Notes: generated by a model not told the origin, from the sequence alone. Shown: positions 1-9,981, counted from the stretch's first letter. The stretch: DNA of 64,000 nt from Dethiobacter sp. (GCA_018333635.1 JAGXTL010000042.1:1-64000); one strand, 5' to 3'. A program made the numbers and translations.

Positions 1-126
1 CTAATAGGTTTTTTATTGTAAGATGTGGTCACCGCGTAAAGCGTTGTCCCAGCAGTTATCGAGTCTAGTGGGTAACCCTTCAGGAGTTATCCATCAGAAT
101 CCACAGCTGCACCATCTTAATGACCT

Positions 127-852
127 TTATCCATGATCCATCCGGTAGGACGGGTTATTCATGTTCAGGATATGTGACCGAAAGGTAAGCCTGTCCACTA
201 GTGCTGCAGTCAATGTGGGGTTTTCAAACAACTCCGTCCATCGCGAAAACACCAGGTTGGTGCTGATGATCACGCTACTTTTTTCTGCTCGATCAGAGAT
301 AACTTTAAAGAGAAGCTCAGACTGGTGGCGGTTAAAACTGAGGTAGGATAATTCATCAATGATAAGTAGCTCCACCTTTTGTAACTGGCGCTCAAGCTTC
401 AGAAGTTCTTTTGTGTCTTTTGCTTCCACCAGCATGGTGGCCAGGGTAGCGGCAGTGGTGAATTTGACACGGAAACCTGTCTGGCATGCGCGCAGTCCTA
501 AGGCTATACTCAAGTGGCTTTTGCCACTGCCGGGATTACCGATCATTAAGATGTTTTGCCGGTTACGGATAAAGTCGCAGCTGGCCAGCTGGTGTACAAA
601 GGCTTCTTCGATGTGCATCAGCCGTTTGAAATCGAACTCTTCTAAGGTTTTCTGATTGGAAAAGCCGGCCTGTTTAATCCGTCGTTTCTGTTGGTTGGCA
701 TTGCGAGATATTAGTTCTTGTTTCATCATAGCTATGAGAAAATCTTCATACCCGAGCTGTTCCTGCTGGCGTAACACCTCTTCGTACCTGGTAAAGCTGG
801 GAATCCGGAGTTGTTTGGCATACAGAGCAATGATTTCACTTTTAGGATTCAT
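127..852 (-). CDS. istB: IS21 helper ATPase IstB
   Basis: AAA+ ATPase of the DnaC/IstB type, which helps the IS21 transposase choose and capture target DNA. A Walker A motif (GNPGSGKSHL, about residues 105-114) and a Walker B-like LLIIDELSYL (about 162-171) are clear, followed by the arginine-rich C-terminal region usual for the family. At 241 residues it is close to the normal 240-260, so it looks intact. Its ATG overlaps the istA stop as ATGA, the standard translational coupling of the pair. Confidence 0.95.
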   Translation of the reverse strand: MNPKSEIIALYAKQLRIPSFTRYEEVLRQQEQLGYEDFLIAMMKQELISRNANQQKRRIKQAGFSNQKTLEEFDFKRLMHIEEAFVHQLASCDFIRNRQNILMIGNPGSGKSHLSIALGLRACQTGFRVKFTTAATLATMLVEAKDTKELLKLERQLQKVELLIIDELSYLSFNRHQSELLFKVISDRAEKSSVIISTNLVFSRWTELFENPTLTAALVDRLTFRSHILNMNNPSYRMDHG

Positions 853-2315
853 TGTGCCACCACCTTGTACTTACGGTCATAGCCTGACAGGTCAATAGGA
901 CTGACAGGAATGTCTTTGGTCGTGGCAAGTTTCATTGGTTCGTGTGGTTCTAATTCGTTTAACACCAAACCAATGGTAGGAGTGATGCCAGTCGGCAATC
1001 GATCTCTGACTGCTAGTACCCGGGCAAGACCGTATTCAACGCTAAACTTTAGTAGTTTAACAGTATCTTTGGCGGTGCCGGGAAAGGTCTTTCCCCACTC
1101 TAGGAGCTCGTTTGCACCAGTTCGGCGGACTGGCTTGGCGTGAAACACGGATCGAGGCTTTTGCTCCAGCAGTGGCAGGTAGTGTTCCAGTTGAAAGGCT
1201 GTCTCTCCTCGGCCATAACAGCGCTGATGCCGGGCGATTTCATCTCCTCCGTGGTAACAGAGCACATGGTTACCGTATGCTTTGAGACTGACGGTTTTCC
1301 CCACTAAATGAACGGGAACAGAGTACTGGTTTTTATCAAAACGGATCAAGCTGCTGTCAGCTACTCGGACAGATAAGCTTTTGCTGGTATCAAATTTAAA
1401 GGCAGGTAGCGGATTCGAGCAGTGCTTATCCACTTGATACTGCTGACCCACCGTTTGATCCCGGCCTTGGATCTGGTGATTCCGGTATTTCAGACAGGCG
1501 ATATTTAGAGTTTCATTCAGTTCTTCTAAACTATCCACGCGAGGCACCGGTACTAGCACGTTGCGTCTGGACCAGCCCACCAGATTTTCGACTAAGCCTT
1601 TTTCGTTGCCACTATTAATGTTGCAAAAGTGCATTTCAAAAGCGTAGTGAGCACTTAGCGCCATGTAGTTATCCTGGGGCTTGGCACAAATACCGAATCC
1701 TTCCTTTACGGCTACCCGTGCATTATCAAAGATGACTTTCCGGGGTACGCGACCGTAGTGATTGAAAGCGGCCACGTGTCCTTCCAGAAAAGATTCCTGG
1801 TTTTGACGTAAGAAAGCTTTAACAAAGATATCGGCACTGTAACAAAGCCGGAAGCAGAACAGCTGGACTTTAATCTTCTTACCTTTTAGGTAAACAGTGG
1901 CTTCTCCCCAGTCAATCTGGGCGGCTTCTCCAGGGTCAAACTCCAGTGGAACAAAAGCTTCCTTAGCGGGTTGCTTTATCTCCCGAACAATACGCCTAAC
2001 TGTGGATTCTGCTCCTGTAAATTTTTTTTCATTTACCAGGCGTTTATAAATCTGTCTGGCAGTATGGCGCTGTTTGGGAATATTTTCTGCCTGGTCTTCT
2101 GCAAAACACTGGTGGATAAAGGTTTCGACTTCATCGGTGATTACGGAAGACTGTCGGTCGTAGGGTTGCCGTTCCCAGGGTACATGATCTCCGTCACAGT
2201 ACTTTTTAACAGTATTTCGTGAGATGCACAGTTCCCGAGCAATTGCCCGCTGTGACATTTTTTGTTGAACAAACATGTGTCTGATTTGGCCATAAAGTTC
2301 CACGTCTATGATCAC
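849..2315 (-). CDS. istA: IS21 transposase IstA
   Basis: DDE-type transposase that cuts and joins the IS ends. The N-terminus has a helix-turn-helix (MSQRAIARELCISRNTVKKY, residues about 19-38). The catalytic triad is visible as D in AAQIDWGEA (about 134), D in VIFDNARV (about 196) and E in NEKGLVENLV (about 241). The 488-residue length fits the family and no frame damage is seen. The start is GTG at 2315, directly after an AAAGGTG; a GTG four codons further in is an alternative. Confidence 0.95.
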   Translation of the reverse strand: MIIDVELYGQIRHMFVQQKMSQRAIARELCISRNTVKKYCDGDHVPWERQPYDRQSSVITDEVETFIHQCFAEDQAENIPKQRHTARQIYKRLVNEKKFTGAESTVRRIVREIKQPAKEAFVPLEFDPGEAAQIDWGEATVYLKGKKIKVQLFCFRLCYSADIFVKAFLRQNQESFLEGHVAAFNHYGRVPRKVIFDNARVAVKEGFGICAKPQDNYMALSAHYAFEMHFCNINSGNEKGLVENLVGWSRRNVLVPVPRVDSLEELNETLNIACLKYRNHQIQGRDQTVGQQYQVDKHCSNPLPAFKFDTSKSLSVRVADSSLIRFDKNQYSVPVHLVGKTVSLKAYGNHVLCYHGGDEIARHQRCYGRGETAFQLEHYLPLLEQKPRSVFHAKPVRRTGANELLEWGKTFPGTAKDTVKLLKFSVEYGLARVLAVRDRLPTGITPTIGLVLNELEPHEPMKLATTKDIPVSPIDLSGYDRKYKVVAQ

Positions 2316-2374
2316 ACCTTTCGACCCCCCGTCAATTGATGATACTAATCAATTGTACAGGAGTTTAAATCAAA

Positions 2375-2463
2375 GTGGCTCACTTTTTGGTGATCACAAT
2401 GATTATTTCAAGTCACAGGTGGTTCATTTATTCATGATCACAAACGGTCATATTGGCTCACTA
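2375..2463 (-). repeat. IS21 right-end transposase-binding repeats
   Basis: Two related motifs, plus-strand GTGGCTCACTTTTTGGTGAT at 2375 and GTGGTTCATTTATTCATGAT at 2419, both continue into CACAA. A shorter copy, TTGGCTCACTATCA, lies at 2450-2463 at the outer tip. Multiple spaced repeats of this kind at IS21 ends bind IstA. The outermost copy provides three stop codons (TGA, TAG, TGA) reading into the element from the catalase side. Confidence 0.65.
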
Positions 2464-4095
2464 TCAGATTAGCATACGCATTTGTGGGCTTTTTAGCGTT
2501 TTTTCCTGACTTACCGCCGGTGAGGACGCGGTTACAGCGGTTTGGCCAGGCTGCGCCGGCGGGTTTGCGCCCACGCCTATGGCGATCTGTTTGGCCAAAC
2601 CACTGTCTACGTTATTAAACATATCGACAACGCGTTGTTTAATCAACTTATCGAGCACGTTGCCTACTTCGAAAATAAAAGCGTCGACAATGTGCTGCTT
2701 TTCCGTGAGGGACATGCTGTTCCAGAACAGTGCTGCCTGCCGGTAGAAATCTTTAAAACTTTCACTGCGCTCACGAATCTTGCGTCCGTCGACTTTTTCG
2801 GCATAATGGAGATAACCGTGTTCCGTATCCGGCGCCGGTTGCGGTGTGTTTTTTTGGATCTGGTTCGGAGAGTAGGCGACTACACCGCGGTCGATCGCCA
2901 TGCGGTGGTAACCGTCCCGCTGGTTGTTATGTACCGGGGCTAGGGGGCGGTTAATCGGGATTTCGTGGAAGTTTGAACCGCCGAGACGGATCAGCTGTGT
3001 ATCCAGGTAAGAGAACAGCCGTCCCTGCAAAAGCGGGTCGTTGCTAAAATCAATACCTGAAACAACATGACCGGGATGGAACGCCACCTGTTCCGTTTCC
3101 GCAAAGAAGTTGTCGACATTACGGTTGAGTACCATCTTGCCGATGATTTTGACGGGAACTTGTTCTTCCGGCCAGATTTTCGTTGCGTCCAGGATGTCAA
3201 AATCAAATTTGAATTCGCTTTCCTCTTCCAGCATCTGAACACCCAGTTCATATTCCGGATAATCGCCCATTTCAATGGCGTCCCACAGGTCACGGCGGTG
3301 GAAATCCGGGCTTTTGCCTGCAATTTTCTGCGCTTCATCCCAAACGAGGGAATGGACGCCCAACTTGGGCTTCCAGTGGAACTTTACAAAGCGGGCTTTG
3401 CCTTGGTCGTTTACAAAGCGAAAGGTGTTCACGCCAAAGCCTTCCATCATGCGGAAGCTTCTGGGAATTGCCCTGTCGGACATCAGCCACATGACCATGT
3501 GCGCTGTTTCCGGCGTACTTACCACAAAGTCCCAGAATGTATCATGTGCGGATGATGCCTGGGGAATCTCATTATGCGGCTCCGGCTTTATGGCATGGAT
3601 CACGTCCGGGAATTTAATGGCGTCCTGAATAAAGAACACAGGGATGTTATTGGCCACCAAATCGTAGTTGCCGTCCCCAGTGTAGAACTTTGTTGCAAAG
3701 CCTCGAACGTCGCGTACCGTATCAGCCGAGCCTCGGGAACCCACCACTGTGGAAAAACGCACAAATACAGGAGTTTTTACATTTGGGTCCTGCAAAAACT
3801 CCGCTTTGGTATACTCGGTCATTGGTTCGTAGACCTGGAAATAACCGTGCGCGCCAAATCCGCGTGCATGAACCGCACGTTCGGGAATCCGTTCATGGTC
3901 GAAGTGCATCATCTTCTCACGGAAATGGAAGTCCTCCATCAGAGTGGGCCCGCGCGAACCAGCTTTCAGGGAATCGTCAGTGTGCGAAACTCTCACACCC
4001 TGGTTTGTTGTCAGGATCTCACCGCTGTGGTCAACGCGGAAATCAGCAAGCTGCTTCTCTTTGCTGTGTTCGTTTATACCCTGGTTGTTGTCCAA
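2464..4095 (-). CDS. katE: Heme catalase, large-subunit type, probably truncated by the IS
   Basis: Heme catalase that dismutates H2O2. Catalytic His is in [10 protein letters not shown] (about residue 77), the distal Asn in [10 protein letters not shown] (about 148) and the proximal heme Tyr in [15 protein letters not shown] (about 362). The catalase-related helical domain follows at about 440-510. The N-terminus ([13 protein letters not shown]) and the linker [14 protein letters not shown] are those of large-subunit (clade 2, HPII/KatE-like) enzymes, which normally continue for about 150-200 residues as a flavodoxin/DJ-1-like domain. Here the frame stops five residues after the linker, at TGA formed by the IS tip. 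The core is complete, so activity may remain. Start is TTG with AAAGGTGG six bases upstream. The truncation is inferred from family architecture. Confidence 0.9.
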   Translation of the reverse strand: MDNNQGINEHSKEKQLADFRVDHSGEILTTNQGVRVSHTDDSLKAGSRGPTLMEDFHFREKMMHFDHERIPERAVHARGFGAHGYFQVYEPMTEYTKAEFLQDPNVKTPVFVRFSTVVGSRGSADTVRDVRGFATKFYTGDGNYDLVANNIPVFFIQDAIKFPDVIHAIKPEPHNEIPQASSAHDTFWDFVVSTPETAHMVMWLMSDRAIPRSFRMMEGFGVNTFRFVNDQGKARFVKFHWKPKLGVHSLVWDEAQKIAGKSPDFHRRDLWDAIEMGDYPEYELGVQMLEEESEFKFDFDILDATKIWPEEQVPVKIIGKMVLNRNVDNFFAETEQVAFHPGHVVSGIDFSNDPLLQGRLFSYLDTQLIRLGGSNFHEIPINRPLAPVHNNQRDGYHRMAIDRGVVAYSPNQIQKNTPQPAPDTEHGYLHYAEKVDGRKIRERSESFKDFYRQAALFWNSMSLTEKQHIVDAFIFEVGNVLDKLIKQRVVDMFNNVDSGLAKQIAIGVGANPPAQPGQTAVTASSPAVSQEKTLKSPQMRMLI

Positions 4096-4371
4096 TTTCC
4101 TCCACCTTTCTTTGCATCATAATACTCCTGCCTTGTCCGGTCAAACGTGATAATCTCCAGCTTTGCAAGATTATAGGCTTTTTAGTTTGTCTTGGAAGAG
4201 CAGATCATATACTGTCTGAACCGTACTCAATTTGATAAACAGTGTAAACTCGTGGCACACTGAACATGAGAAAGGTGCAGAGGAGGTAAGGCAGTAAAAA
4301 TATATATGAAATTATGGGTATAATAGTAAAAGCTATAACCGCGATAAATAACTATGCTGGGGGGGAAAGAT

Positions 4372-5346
4372 ATGCCAATGTTGCTCAAAAAAGTGGGCTC
4401 GAAAAATAAAGTAGTCGATATTGAAGAAGTATGGAATATATGGGAGCTATTGAGTTCAGGTTATGAGAGCCTAGCAGACATTAAGCTATTAAAGAATTTT
4501 GTCCACGATAATGATTTAAACTGGCTACTTGATAGACATCTTAAGAGCCTAGAGGATGAGCTTAATATGATGGAAAAGGAGGCAATCCGATATAATATAA
4601 AAACTTCACATCAGCCTCCAGTAGACTTTAAGACCTCAGCGATTGTAGAGGAATTTTCTGATCGTTACATTTTTCGCAATGTTTACCGACGCCTGGGAGA
4701 TGATTTATTTAAATTAAGCCGGTCTATACGCACATCTTCTACAAACGATATGTTAAGGCGTAGGCTGCAGCACCGTCTTAAAGATACACTCAAGAATTTT
4801 GAGGAATTTATAAAATACGGTAGATTAAAGGGATGGCAAGATCCTCCGCCAACATATAAGATACACAAACCACAAAAATCTGAACAGTTATTGGTTTCAG
4901 AAGCGTTTCATCTCTGGGATCATTTAAATCAAAGGTACGATCAATTGCATTTGACAAGTACGTATAAATCATTAATTCATGACCCCGAATTAGTTGTGAT
5001 CATTACTTTAGGTGTTCAATCTCTTTCAGAAGAAATCAAAATGTTAGAAAATCTTATGACAAAGTTTGAAATAGTGCTGCCGGGAAGACCGCCTGCCTCT
5101 ACAAGGATACCAATTGATCCAGAGGTTTTTGAAGATGTATTCATGTTCCGCAGTATTTTGACTGGCTTGCAGGAAGCGCAGGATCTCCACTTAAGAGCGG
5201 TAGTGCAGACCGAGATGAACGATAAATTACGCAAAATGTTTACGCGAATACTATTAAACGAGATGAGTCTTTACGATAAACTACTCAAGTATGGAAAAGC
5301 AAAAGGATGGACTCAACCGGCACCGGTTTACAATGAGCCGACGTAA
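4372..5346 (+). CDS. DUF3231-like tandem-domain protein
   Basis: A protein of about 324 residues made of two repeats of roughly 150 residues. Each repeat ends in the same signature: YGRLKGWQDPPPTYK in the first and YGKAKGWTQPAPVY in the second. Both halves are predicted mainly helical with charged amphipathic helices, as in the DUF3231 family (ferritin-like/CotF-like proteins common in spore-forming Bacillota). Function is unknown. An ATG at 4354 is in frame, but the GGGGGGAAAG ribosome site lies between the two, so the ATG at 4372 is preferred. The gene stands alone and its AT content is higher than its neighbours'. Confidence 0.7.
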   Translation: MPMLLKKVGSKNKVVDIEEVWNIWELLSSGYESLADIKLLKNFVHDNDLNWLLDRHLKSLEDELNMMEKEAIRYNIKTSHQPPVDFKTSAIVEEFSDRYIFRNVYRRLGDDLFKLSRSIRTSSTNDMLRRRLQHRLKDTLKNFEEFIKYGRLKGWQDPPPTYKIHKPQKSEQLLVSEAFHLWDHLNQRYDQLHLTSTYKSLIHDPELVVIITLGVQSLSEEIKMLENLMTKFEIVLPGRPPASTRIPIDPEVFEDVFMFRSILTGLQEAQDLHLRAVVQTEMNDKLRKMFTRILLNEMSLYDKLLKYGKAKGWTQPAPVYNEPT

Positions 5347-5444
5347 GATAAAAAGAGCCTTAGGATGTAATGCAAGAGGGAAGACTAAGGATTTCTAAGA
5401 AAAATGTCATAATTTGGATTTAAGGCAGGAATTGGGCGCTCGAT

Positions 5445-6065
5445 GTGGAAGAGTTCTTGCAACCTTTTCTGGAGGCGTTCTTAGTGTTTGTTTTTCAACG
5501 CCGTGAGTTGTTGGGTGCTCTTTTCTTGGCCGGCTTGCTGATTGCCGGTTTGTTGTTACGTTTTGTGCTCTTGCCGGACAATGAGCCGGAAATTGTGCTG
5601 GAGCAAGCGGCCGAGCCGGCGGAGCAGCAAGCGCCTGGGGAAGAAAAAAAGATTGTTGTGCATGTAGCCGGTGCTGTGAAAAACCCGGGTGTTTTTACGT
5701 TGCCGGAAGGTTCGCGAGTGTTTGAAGCGATTGCCAAAGCAGGCGGTGCGTTGCCGGAGGCTAATGTCCACGCCTTAAATTTGGCTGAAGCATTGTTTGA
5801 CGGCAGGAAAATAATTGTACCGAGTGCTAATGTGCAAGAGGGAGAGAGCGAAGTAATGCCGCCTCAGGACGGCCGGATAAATATTAACAACGCGACCGCT
5901 GCTCAATTGGAAGAACTGCCAGGCATAGGTCCGGCCAGGGCAGGCGCTATTGTTCGTGAGCGAGAAAAGAACGGGCCGTTTAGGCAGATTGAGGATTTGG
6001 CTCGTGTCAGCGGCATAGGCGTTAAGACTGTGGAGGCGTTGCGCGAGTATGCTACCGTCCATTGA
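5445..6065 (+). CDS. comEA: Competence DNA receptor ComEA
   Basis: Membrane-anchored double-stranded DNA receptor for natural transformation. It has one N-terminal membrane segment (about residues 21-40), an SLBB domain with KIVVHVAGAVKNPGVF (about 69-125), and a C-terminal tandem helix-hairpin-helix DNA-binding domain (ININNATAAQLEELPGIGPA and FRQIEDLARVSGIGVKTVEA, about 143-206). Length of 206 is typical. An ATG at 5443 is in another frame; GTG at 5445 is used. The gene overlaps comEC by 17 bp and no comEB lies between, so the two are probably co-translated. Confidence 0.93.
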   Translation: MEEFLQPFLEAFLVFVFQRRELLGALFLAGLLIAGLLLRFVLLPDNEPEIVLEQAAEPAEQQAPGEEKKIVVHVAGAVKNPGVFTLPEGSRVFEAIAKAGGALPEANVHALNLAEALFDGRKIIVPSANVQEGESEVMPPQDGRININNATAAQLEELPGIGPARAGAIVREREKNGPFRQIEDLARVSGIGVKTVEALREYATVH

Positions 6066-8475
6066 AGAGCAAAGGAGCAGCGGACGGCAGACGGTGACGG
6101 CATTGCCGTTGCTCGCTGCGGCTTTTGCCGCAGGTATTGCCTTAGCTAGAATCTGGCCTCACCCTCTGATTTGGTCAGCAGGCTTAACATTTTCTCACGC
6201 TGTTTTTCTGGTGTACTTATATGTTCGGCAGCGACCGCTCGGAGCATTCGTACTGCCTTTGTTTTTGTTATTGGGAGTGCTCAGCTTCCAGTTGGCGGAA
6301 CGGGAAATCTACGCTCCCCTGAGAGAACTCCTGGGGCGGCAAGTTATCTTGTCTGGCTATGTTCATCGTATAGACAGCAGAGACAGTCAAAGTGTTGCTT
6401 TTCTCTTTAAGGTTGAAGAAGCAGCTCTCGTTGGAGAAGACGCTTCAACGTTGGGCACCATGATACGCGTCAGGATTTTTCGTCTGCCTCCGACATTGAC
6501 TATTAGCTATGGACAACGCCTTAGATTATCCGGAGAATTAGTTGCCCCGGCAGGTCAGAGAACTCCCGGCGGGTTCAATTATGCAGCCTTTCTAGCGGGG
6601 GAAGGGGTGGCAGCCCTCTTAACTACGGACGGTTCAGCCGTGGAGCTTTTGCCTGGCAGAGGCGGCTATTTTTGGCTCAGTGCCGCCGCGGCAGCGCGGC
6701 AGCGTGTTGAGGAAGCATTGCTCCGCTGGCTGCCGCCGCAAGAAGCCGGATTGGCTCTTGGCTTGCTTTTGGGAGAGACAGAGCACTTGGCCGTGGAAAC
6801 AGAAGAAGCGTACCGGCGCCTTGGCATAACACATCTTTTGTCGGTATCGGGGCTGCATACTGCTTTTGTGGCGGCTTTTGCCTTGCTGCTTACCAGGCGC
6901 ATACGCCGGAAAGCAGTGGGGGCTGTTTTGGCAGCCGCTTTAGTTTTGGCGTATCTGCTATTGACAGGCGGTGAGCCGCCGGTCTGGCGGGCGGCTATTA
7001 TGCTCTGGCTGGTGATGGGCGCACGTCAGCTTGGACGCGAGAGTGACGGAGTATTGGCCTTGGCGGCGGCAGCGCTTTTGATGTTGTTTTTTCGACCGCA
7101 CTGGCTATTTAACTTATCGTTTCAATTTTCTTTTTTAGCTTCTCTTGGTATTTTACTGCTTTCACCTCGCTTGCTGCCATATTTTTCTCGTTTGCCTCGT
7201 TTTCTGAATGGTCCTATTTCTGTTACTATAGGAGCGCAAGCAGCGGTGCTGCCGCTACAGCTTACCCTTTTTGCTTTGTTGCCGCTTTTCTCAGTCCCGG
7301 CAAATTTATTGTTTGTTCCGTTAGTTGGCGCAGTTATGGGACTAGGCTTAGCAGTTATAGGCGCGAGTATATTCTCTCCGCTGTTGGCAGCTCCATTTTG
7401 CTATGCAATTTATCCGGTTTTGTTGGCGTTAAACGAAGGGCCAAAACTATTGGCAGCACTTCCGGGTGCGGCGGTAGTGCCGCCGCCGCTGCACCCGGGC
7501 ATATGGGGATTGTATGTTCTTCTGCTCTGCCTGTTTGTATGTGGTGTTAAAATCGCCTGGTCGCGGGCGAGGCTTGCCTTGACAGCTTTATTGCTTTTGA
7601 ATATGTATGTTTCGTTCCCTCTTATAACAGGTTTGCTTCCTAGCATTGCCAGCCGGCAGCTGGAAGTTGTGTTTTTAGATGTAGGACAAGGTTTGTCGGT
7701 ATTTATCCGCACGCCGGAAGGGAAGAATATTTTATTGGATGCCGGAGGTCGACGCGGCGGCACCTTCGACCCCGGAGAGAGGATAGTATTGCCTTACCTG
7801 CGAAACCGTCGAGTTACAAGTCTAGATTTACTTGTTTTGACCCATCCCTCAGAAGATCACCATGGTGGCATACCGGCGATCTTGTCAGGCATTGCTGTCA
7901 GGCGTTTTGCCAGCAATGGCGAGAGAGATGATACGGCATCTTTCTTGGCCGTTAAGGATAAGCTTGCTGCCGCACCGATTCCGGTGATGGTTTTAGCTGG
8001 CGGGGACCGTTTGCTGCTAGGGGAAGATGTGGTGCTCGAGGTATTGTCGCCGCCGCCTGAAAAATTCAGTTATACCGTTGATGATGTTAACAACAATGCG
8101 CTGATAAAGCGGCTGATTTTTAGTGAGTTTTCAATCTTATTTACGTCTGACGGGGAGCATGAGGCGCTGGAGCGGTTGGTGCGACTACAACCGGAAAATT
8201 TGTCTGCCGCAGTTCTGCAGGTACCTCATCATGGCAGCCGCCGAGCCATGTCAGAAGCTTTTTTGGCGGCAGTCGGTGCCCAAGTGGCCGTTATTTCTGT
8301 GGGACGCAATACTTACGGTCATCCGCATGAAGACGCGCTTATGCTTTTGCAGCAAAAAAAAATGACCATCTATCGTACCGACCTGCACGGGGCTGTTAGC
8401 GTTCGCAGTGACGGCTTCGGATGGACAATAGACTCGCAGCTCTCCAATAAAATCTTGGATTTACAGTACAGATAA
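6049..8475 (+). CDS. comEC: DNA uptake channel ComEC/Rec2
   Basis: Polytopic membrane protein that carries single-stranded DNA across the membrane in transformation. The N-terminal region has DUF4131-like helices and an OB-like segment. The Competence domain includes HLLSVSGLHTAFVAAF (about residues 260-275), followed by many membrane helices. The C-terminal metallo-beta-lactamase-like domain starts at VFLDVGQGLSVFIRTPEG (about 543) and keeps HPSEDHHGG and HHGSRR, consistent with a nuclease that degrades the non-transforming strand. At 808 residues it is full length. It follows comEA with an overlap. Confidence 0.95.
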   Translation: MLPSIEEQRSSGRQTVTALPLLAAAFAAGIALARIWPHPLIWSAGLTFSHAVFLVYLYVRQRPLGAFVLPLFLLLGVLSFQLAEREIYAPLRELLGRQVILSGYVHRIDSRDSQSVAFLFKVEEAALVGEDASTLGTMIRVRIFRLPPTLTISYGQRLRLSGELVAPAGQRTPGGFNYAAFLAGEGVAALLTTDGSAVELLPGRGGYFWLSAAAAARQRVEEALLRWLPPQEAGLALGLLLGETEHLAVETEEAYRRLGITHLLSVSGLHTAFVAAFALLLTRRIRRKAVGAVLAAALVLAYLLLTGGEPPVWRAAIMLWLVMGARQLGRESDGVLALAAAALLMLFFRPHWLFNLSFQFSFLASLGILLLSPRLLPYFSRLPRFLNGPISVTIGAQAAVLPLQLTLFALLPLFSVPANLLFVPLVGAVMGLGLAVIGASIFSPLLAAPFCYAIYPVLLALNEGPKLLAALPGAAVVPPPLHPGIWGLYVLLLCLFVCGVKIAWSRARLALTALLLLNMYVSFPLITGLLPSIASRQLEVVFLDVGQGLSVFIRTPEGKNILLDAGGRRGGTFDPGERIVLPYLRNRRVTSLDLLVLTHPSEDHHGGIPAILSGIAVRRFASNGERDDTASFLAVKDKLAAAPIPVMVLAGGDRLLLGEDVVLEVLSPPPEKFSYTVDDVNNNALIKRLIFSEFSILFTSDGEHEALERLVRLQPENLSAAVLQVPHHGSRRAMSEAFLAAVGAQVAVISVGRNTYGHPHEDALMLLQQKKMTIYRTDLHGAVSVRSDGFGWTIDSQLSNKILDLQYR

Positions 8476-8526
8476 AGGAATTTTGCAGAAAAATGGAGAA
8501 GATAAGATAATGAAAATTTTGCAGGG

Positions 8527-9180
8527 GTGGTTTTCCTGAGCGAACAGAATAAACTTTTATCTGATGTGCTGCAGTCAGCGCTCGATGTTGACAATTATGG
8601 TTCACTTTCCCTTGGAGAGATAATGAACCGCATTGCTGAGCGTGGCTTTGGCTTATTATTCGTTATTCTGGCTCTGCCGACGCTTTTTCCGCTTTTGCCT
8701 CCTGGTTCAGCAGCAACAATCGGTTTTATCTATATCCTTTTTGGCGGACAGATGCTGCTTGGCCTCACTTCGCCTTGGTTGCCGCAGCGAGTCAGAAACT
8801 ATCATCTCCCCGAACAAACAGCACACAAGTTACGCGATCGGAGTGTCAGATTTTTTAAAACACTGGAGCGCTTTTCGTCTCCACGTTGGTTATTTATGGA
8901 AAAGCTATTTGTGCTCCGTTTGGTTGCCGTAACCATCGTTCTTTTGGGCGTTATTCTTTTGACGCCTTTGCCTTTTATGAATACTTTGCCAGCTTTTGCT
9001 GTACTGTTACTAGGCACCGGACTGTTAAACAGAGATGGTGTTTTTCTCTTGCTCGGTCTGCTGCTTAGCTTTGGACTGTTCAGCTTTATCTACTTTGGTC
9101 TTAGCGCTATTTTTACAACTCGGAGCTTTTTCAGGAGTGTGAGTGAGATCTTCTGCTATACAGGATTTATAAGTTTCTAA
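8527..9180 (+). CDS. ExoD-like membrane protein
   Basis: Small integral membrane protein resembling the ExoD family (named after an exopolysaccharide gene of rhizobia, biochemical role unclear). Visible are the typical SLGEIMNRIAERGFGLLFVI and LPTLFPLLPPGSA segments near the N-terminus, then FGGQMLLGLTSPWLP and three further hydrophobic stretches. The GTG at 8527 overlaps the best ribosome site (CAGGGG, 8522-8527). An in-frame CTG at 8536 lies 8 bases after it and may be the true start. It follows comEC by about 50 bp and may be in the same operon. Confidence 0.75.
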   Translation: MVFLSEQNKLLSDVLQSALDVDNYGSLSLGEIMNRIAERGFGLLFVILALPTLFPLLPPGSAATIGFIYILFGGQMLLGLTSPWLPQRVRNYHLPEQTAHKLRDRSVRFFKTLERFSSPRWLFMEKLFVLRLVAVTIVLLGVILLTPLPFMNTLPAFAVLLLGTGLLNRDGVFLLLGLLLSFGLFSFIYFGLSAIFTTRSFFRSVSEIFCYTGFISF

Positions 9181-9215
9181 ATATATCCCTGCTCATAAGA
9201 TGTCTGGTTAGGCGG

Positions 9216-9959
9216 TCAGAGAACTAAGCCTCCATCGACGCTGAGCACTGTGCCGGTGATAAAGCGAGCCTCGTCCGAGGCAAGGAACAAGTAGGCATTA
9301 GCGATATCTTCAGCATAGCCAAGTGATTTGAGAGCAGATTTATCTTTCATCATTTCGAGTACTTTATCGGGCATTTTTTCTGTCATCGGTGTAACAATGA
9401 AGCCGGGGGCGACGGCGTTTACGCGGATGCCGTTGCGGCCCAGTTCTTTGGCCCAAGACTTGGTCATGCCAATGACGCCCCATTTTGTGGCGGCGTAGTT
9501 CGTCTGTCCAAAGTTGCCATAAATGCCTACTATCGAAGAGGCGTTAAGGATGACTCCCCCATTGCCTTTTTCTACCATTACGGCGGCGACTGCTTGGCCA
9601 CAATGGAAAACTCCCTTGAGATTGACGTTTAAGACTCGATCAAATTCAGCTTCTGTCATTTTAAGCAGGGTGTTATCTGCCGTAATGCCGGCATTATTGA
9701 TGAGAATATCAATTTTACCGTAGACAGAGACGGTCGTATTGACCATCGCATCAACCATGGCGCGATTGGTCACGTCAACTTTTAAGCCGATAGCTTTTCC
9801 GCCGGCCCCGATGATTTCGGCAACGACTCTGTTGATGTCATCTTCATTGACATCCGCCGCAACTACTATGGCTCCTTCCCGGCTGAAGCACTTAGCCGTG
9901 AACTCCCCGATTCCACGCGCACCACCGGTGATGAGCGCTACTTTGTCTTTGAGACGCAT
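9216..9959 (-). CDS. SDR oxidoreductase, FabG/acetoacetyl-CoA reductase-like
   Basis: Short-chain dehydrogenase of 247 residues. The nucleotide-binding GGARGIGE (about 12-19), the NNAG motif (about 87-90), catalytic Ser in NASSIVG and the YAATK motif (about 155-159) are all present, so it should be active. It lies 22 bp downstream of a family I CoA-transferase in the same direction. That pairing suggests reduction of a 3-oxoacyl-CoA or acetoacetyl-CoA rather than housekeeping fatty-acid synthesis, because no other fab genes are near. A 3-oxoacyl-ACP substrate cannot be excluded. Confidence 0.85.
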   Translation of the reverse strand: MRLKDKVALITGGARGIGEFTAKCFSREGAIVVAADVNEDDINRVVAEIIGAGGKAIGLKVDVTNRAMVDAMVNTTVSVYGKIDILINNAGITADNTLLKMTEAEFDRVLNVNLKGVFHCGQAVAAVMVEKGNGGVILNASSIVGIYGNFGQTNYAATKWGVIGMTKSWAKELGRNGIRVNAVAPGFIVTPMTEKMPDKVLEMMKDKSALKSLGYAEDIANAYLFLASDEARFITGTVLSVDGGLVL

Positions 9960-9981
9960 TTGGCTTCTCCTCCTTTTATAA

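Larger units (their letters stand above)
1..2463 (-). mobile_element. IS21-family insertion sequence, left end not in view
   Basis: The element consists of the istA and istB genes, both on the minus strand and overlapping by 4 bp, plus a right terminal region with repeated motifs. The right tip is placed at about 2463, where the minus strand begins TGATAGTGAGCC. IS21 elements typically start with TG and carry several internal repeats of the tip that bind the transposase; copies are visible at 2375-2399, 2419-2444 and 2453-2463. No matching inverted repeat was found between 1 and 126, so the left end probably lies beyond the window and no target duplication can be read. The insertion appears to interrupt the catalase gene to its right. 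Confidence 0.85.

Noticed and set aside
1-126. Left inverted repeat and target duplication of the IS
   Set aside because: Nothing matching TGATAGTGAGCC was found here; the left end is probably outside the window.
3067-4122. Long plus-strand frames antisense to the catalase gene
   Set aside because: They lie wholly opposite a clear catalase, have no ribosome sites and no recognisable domains.
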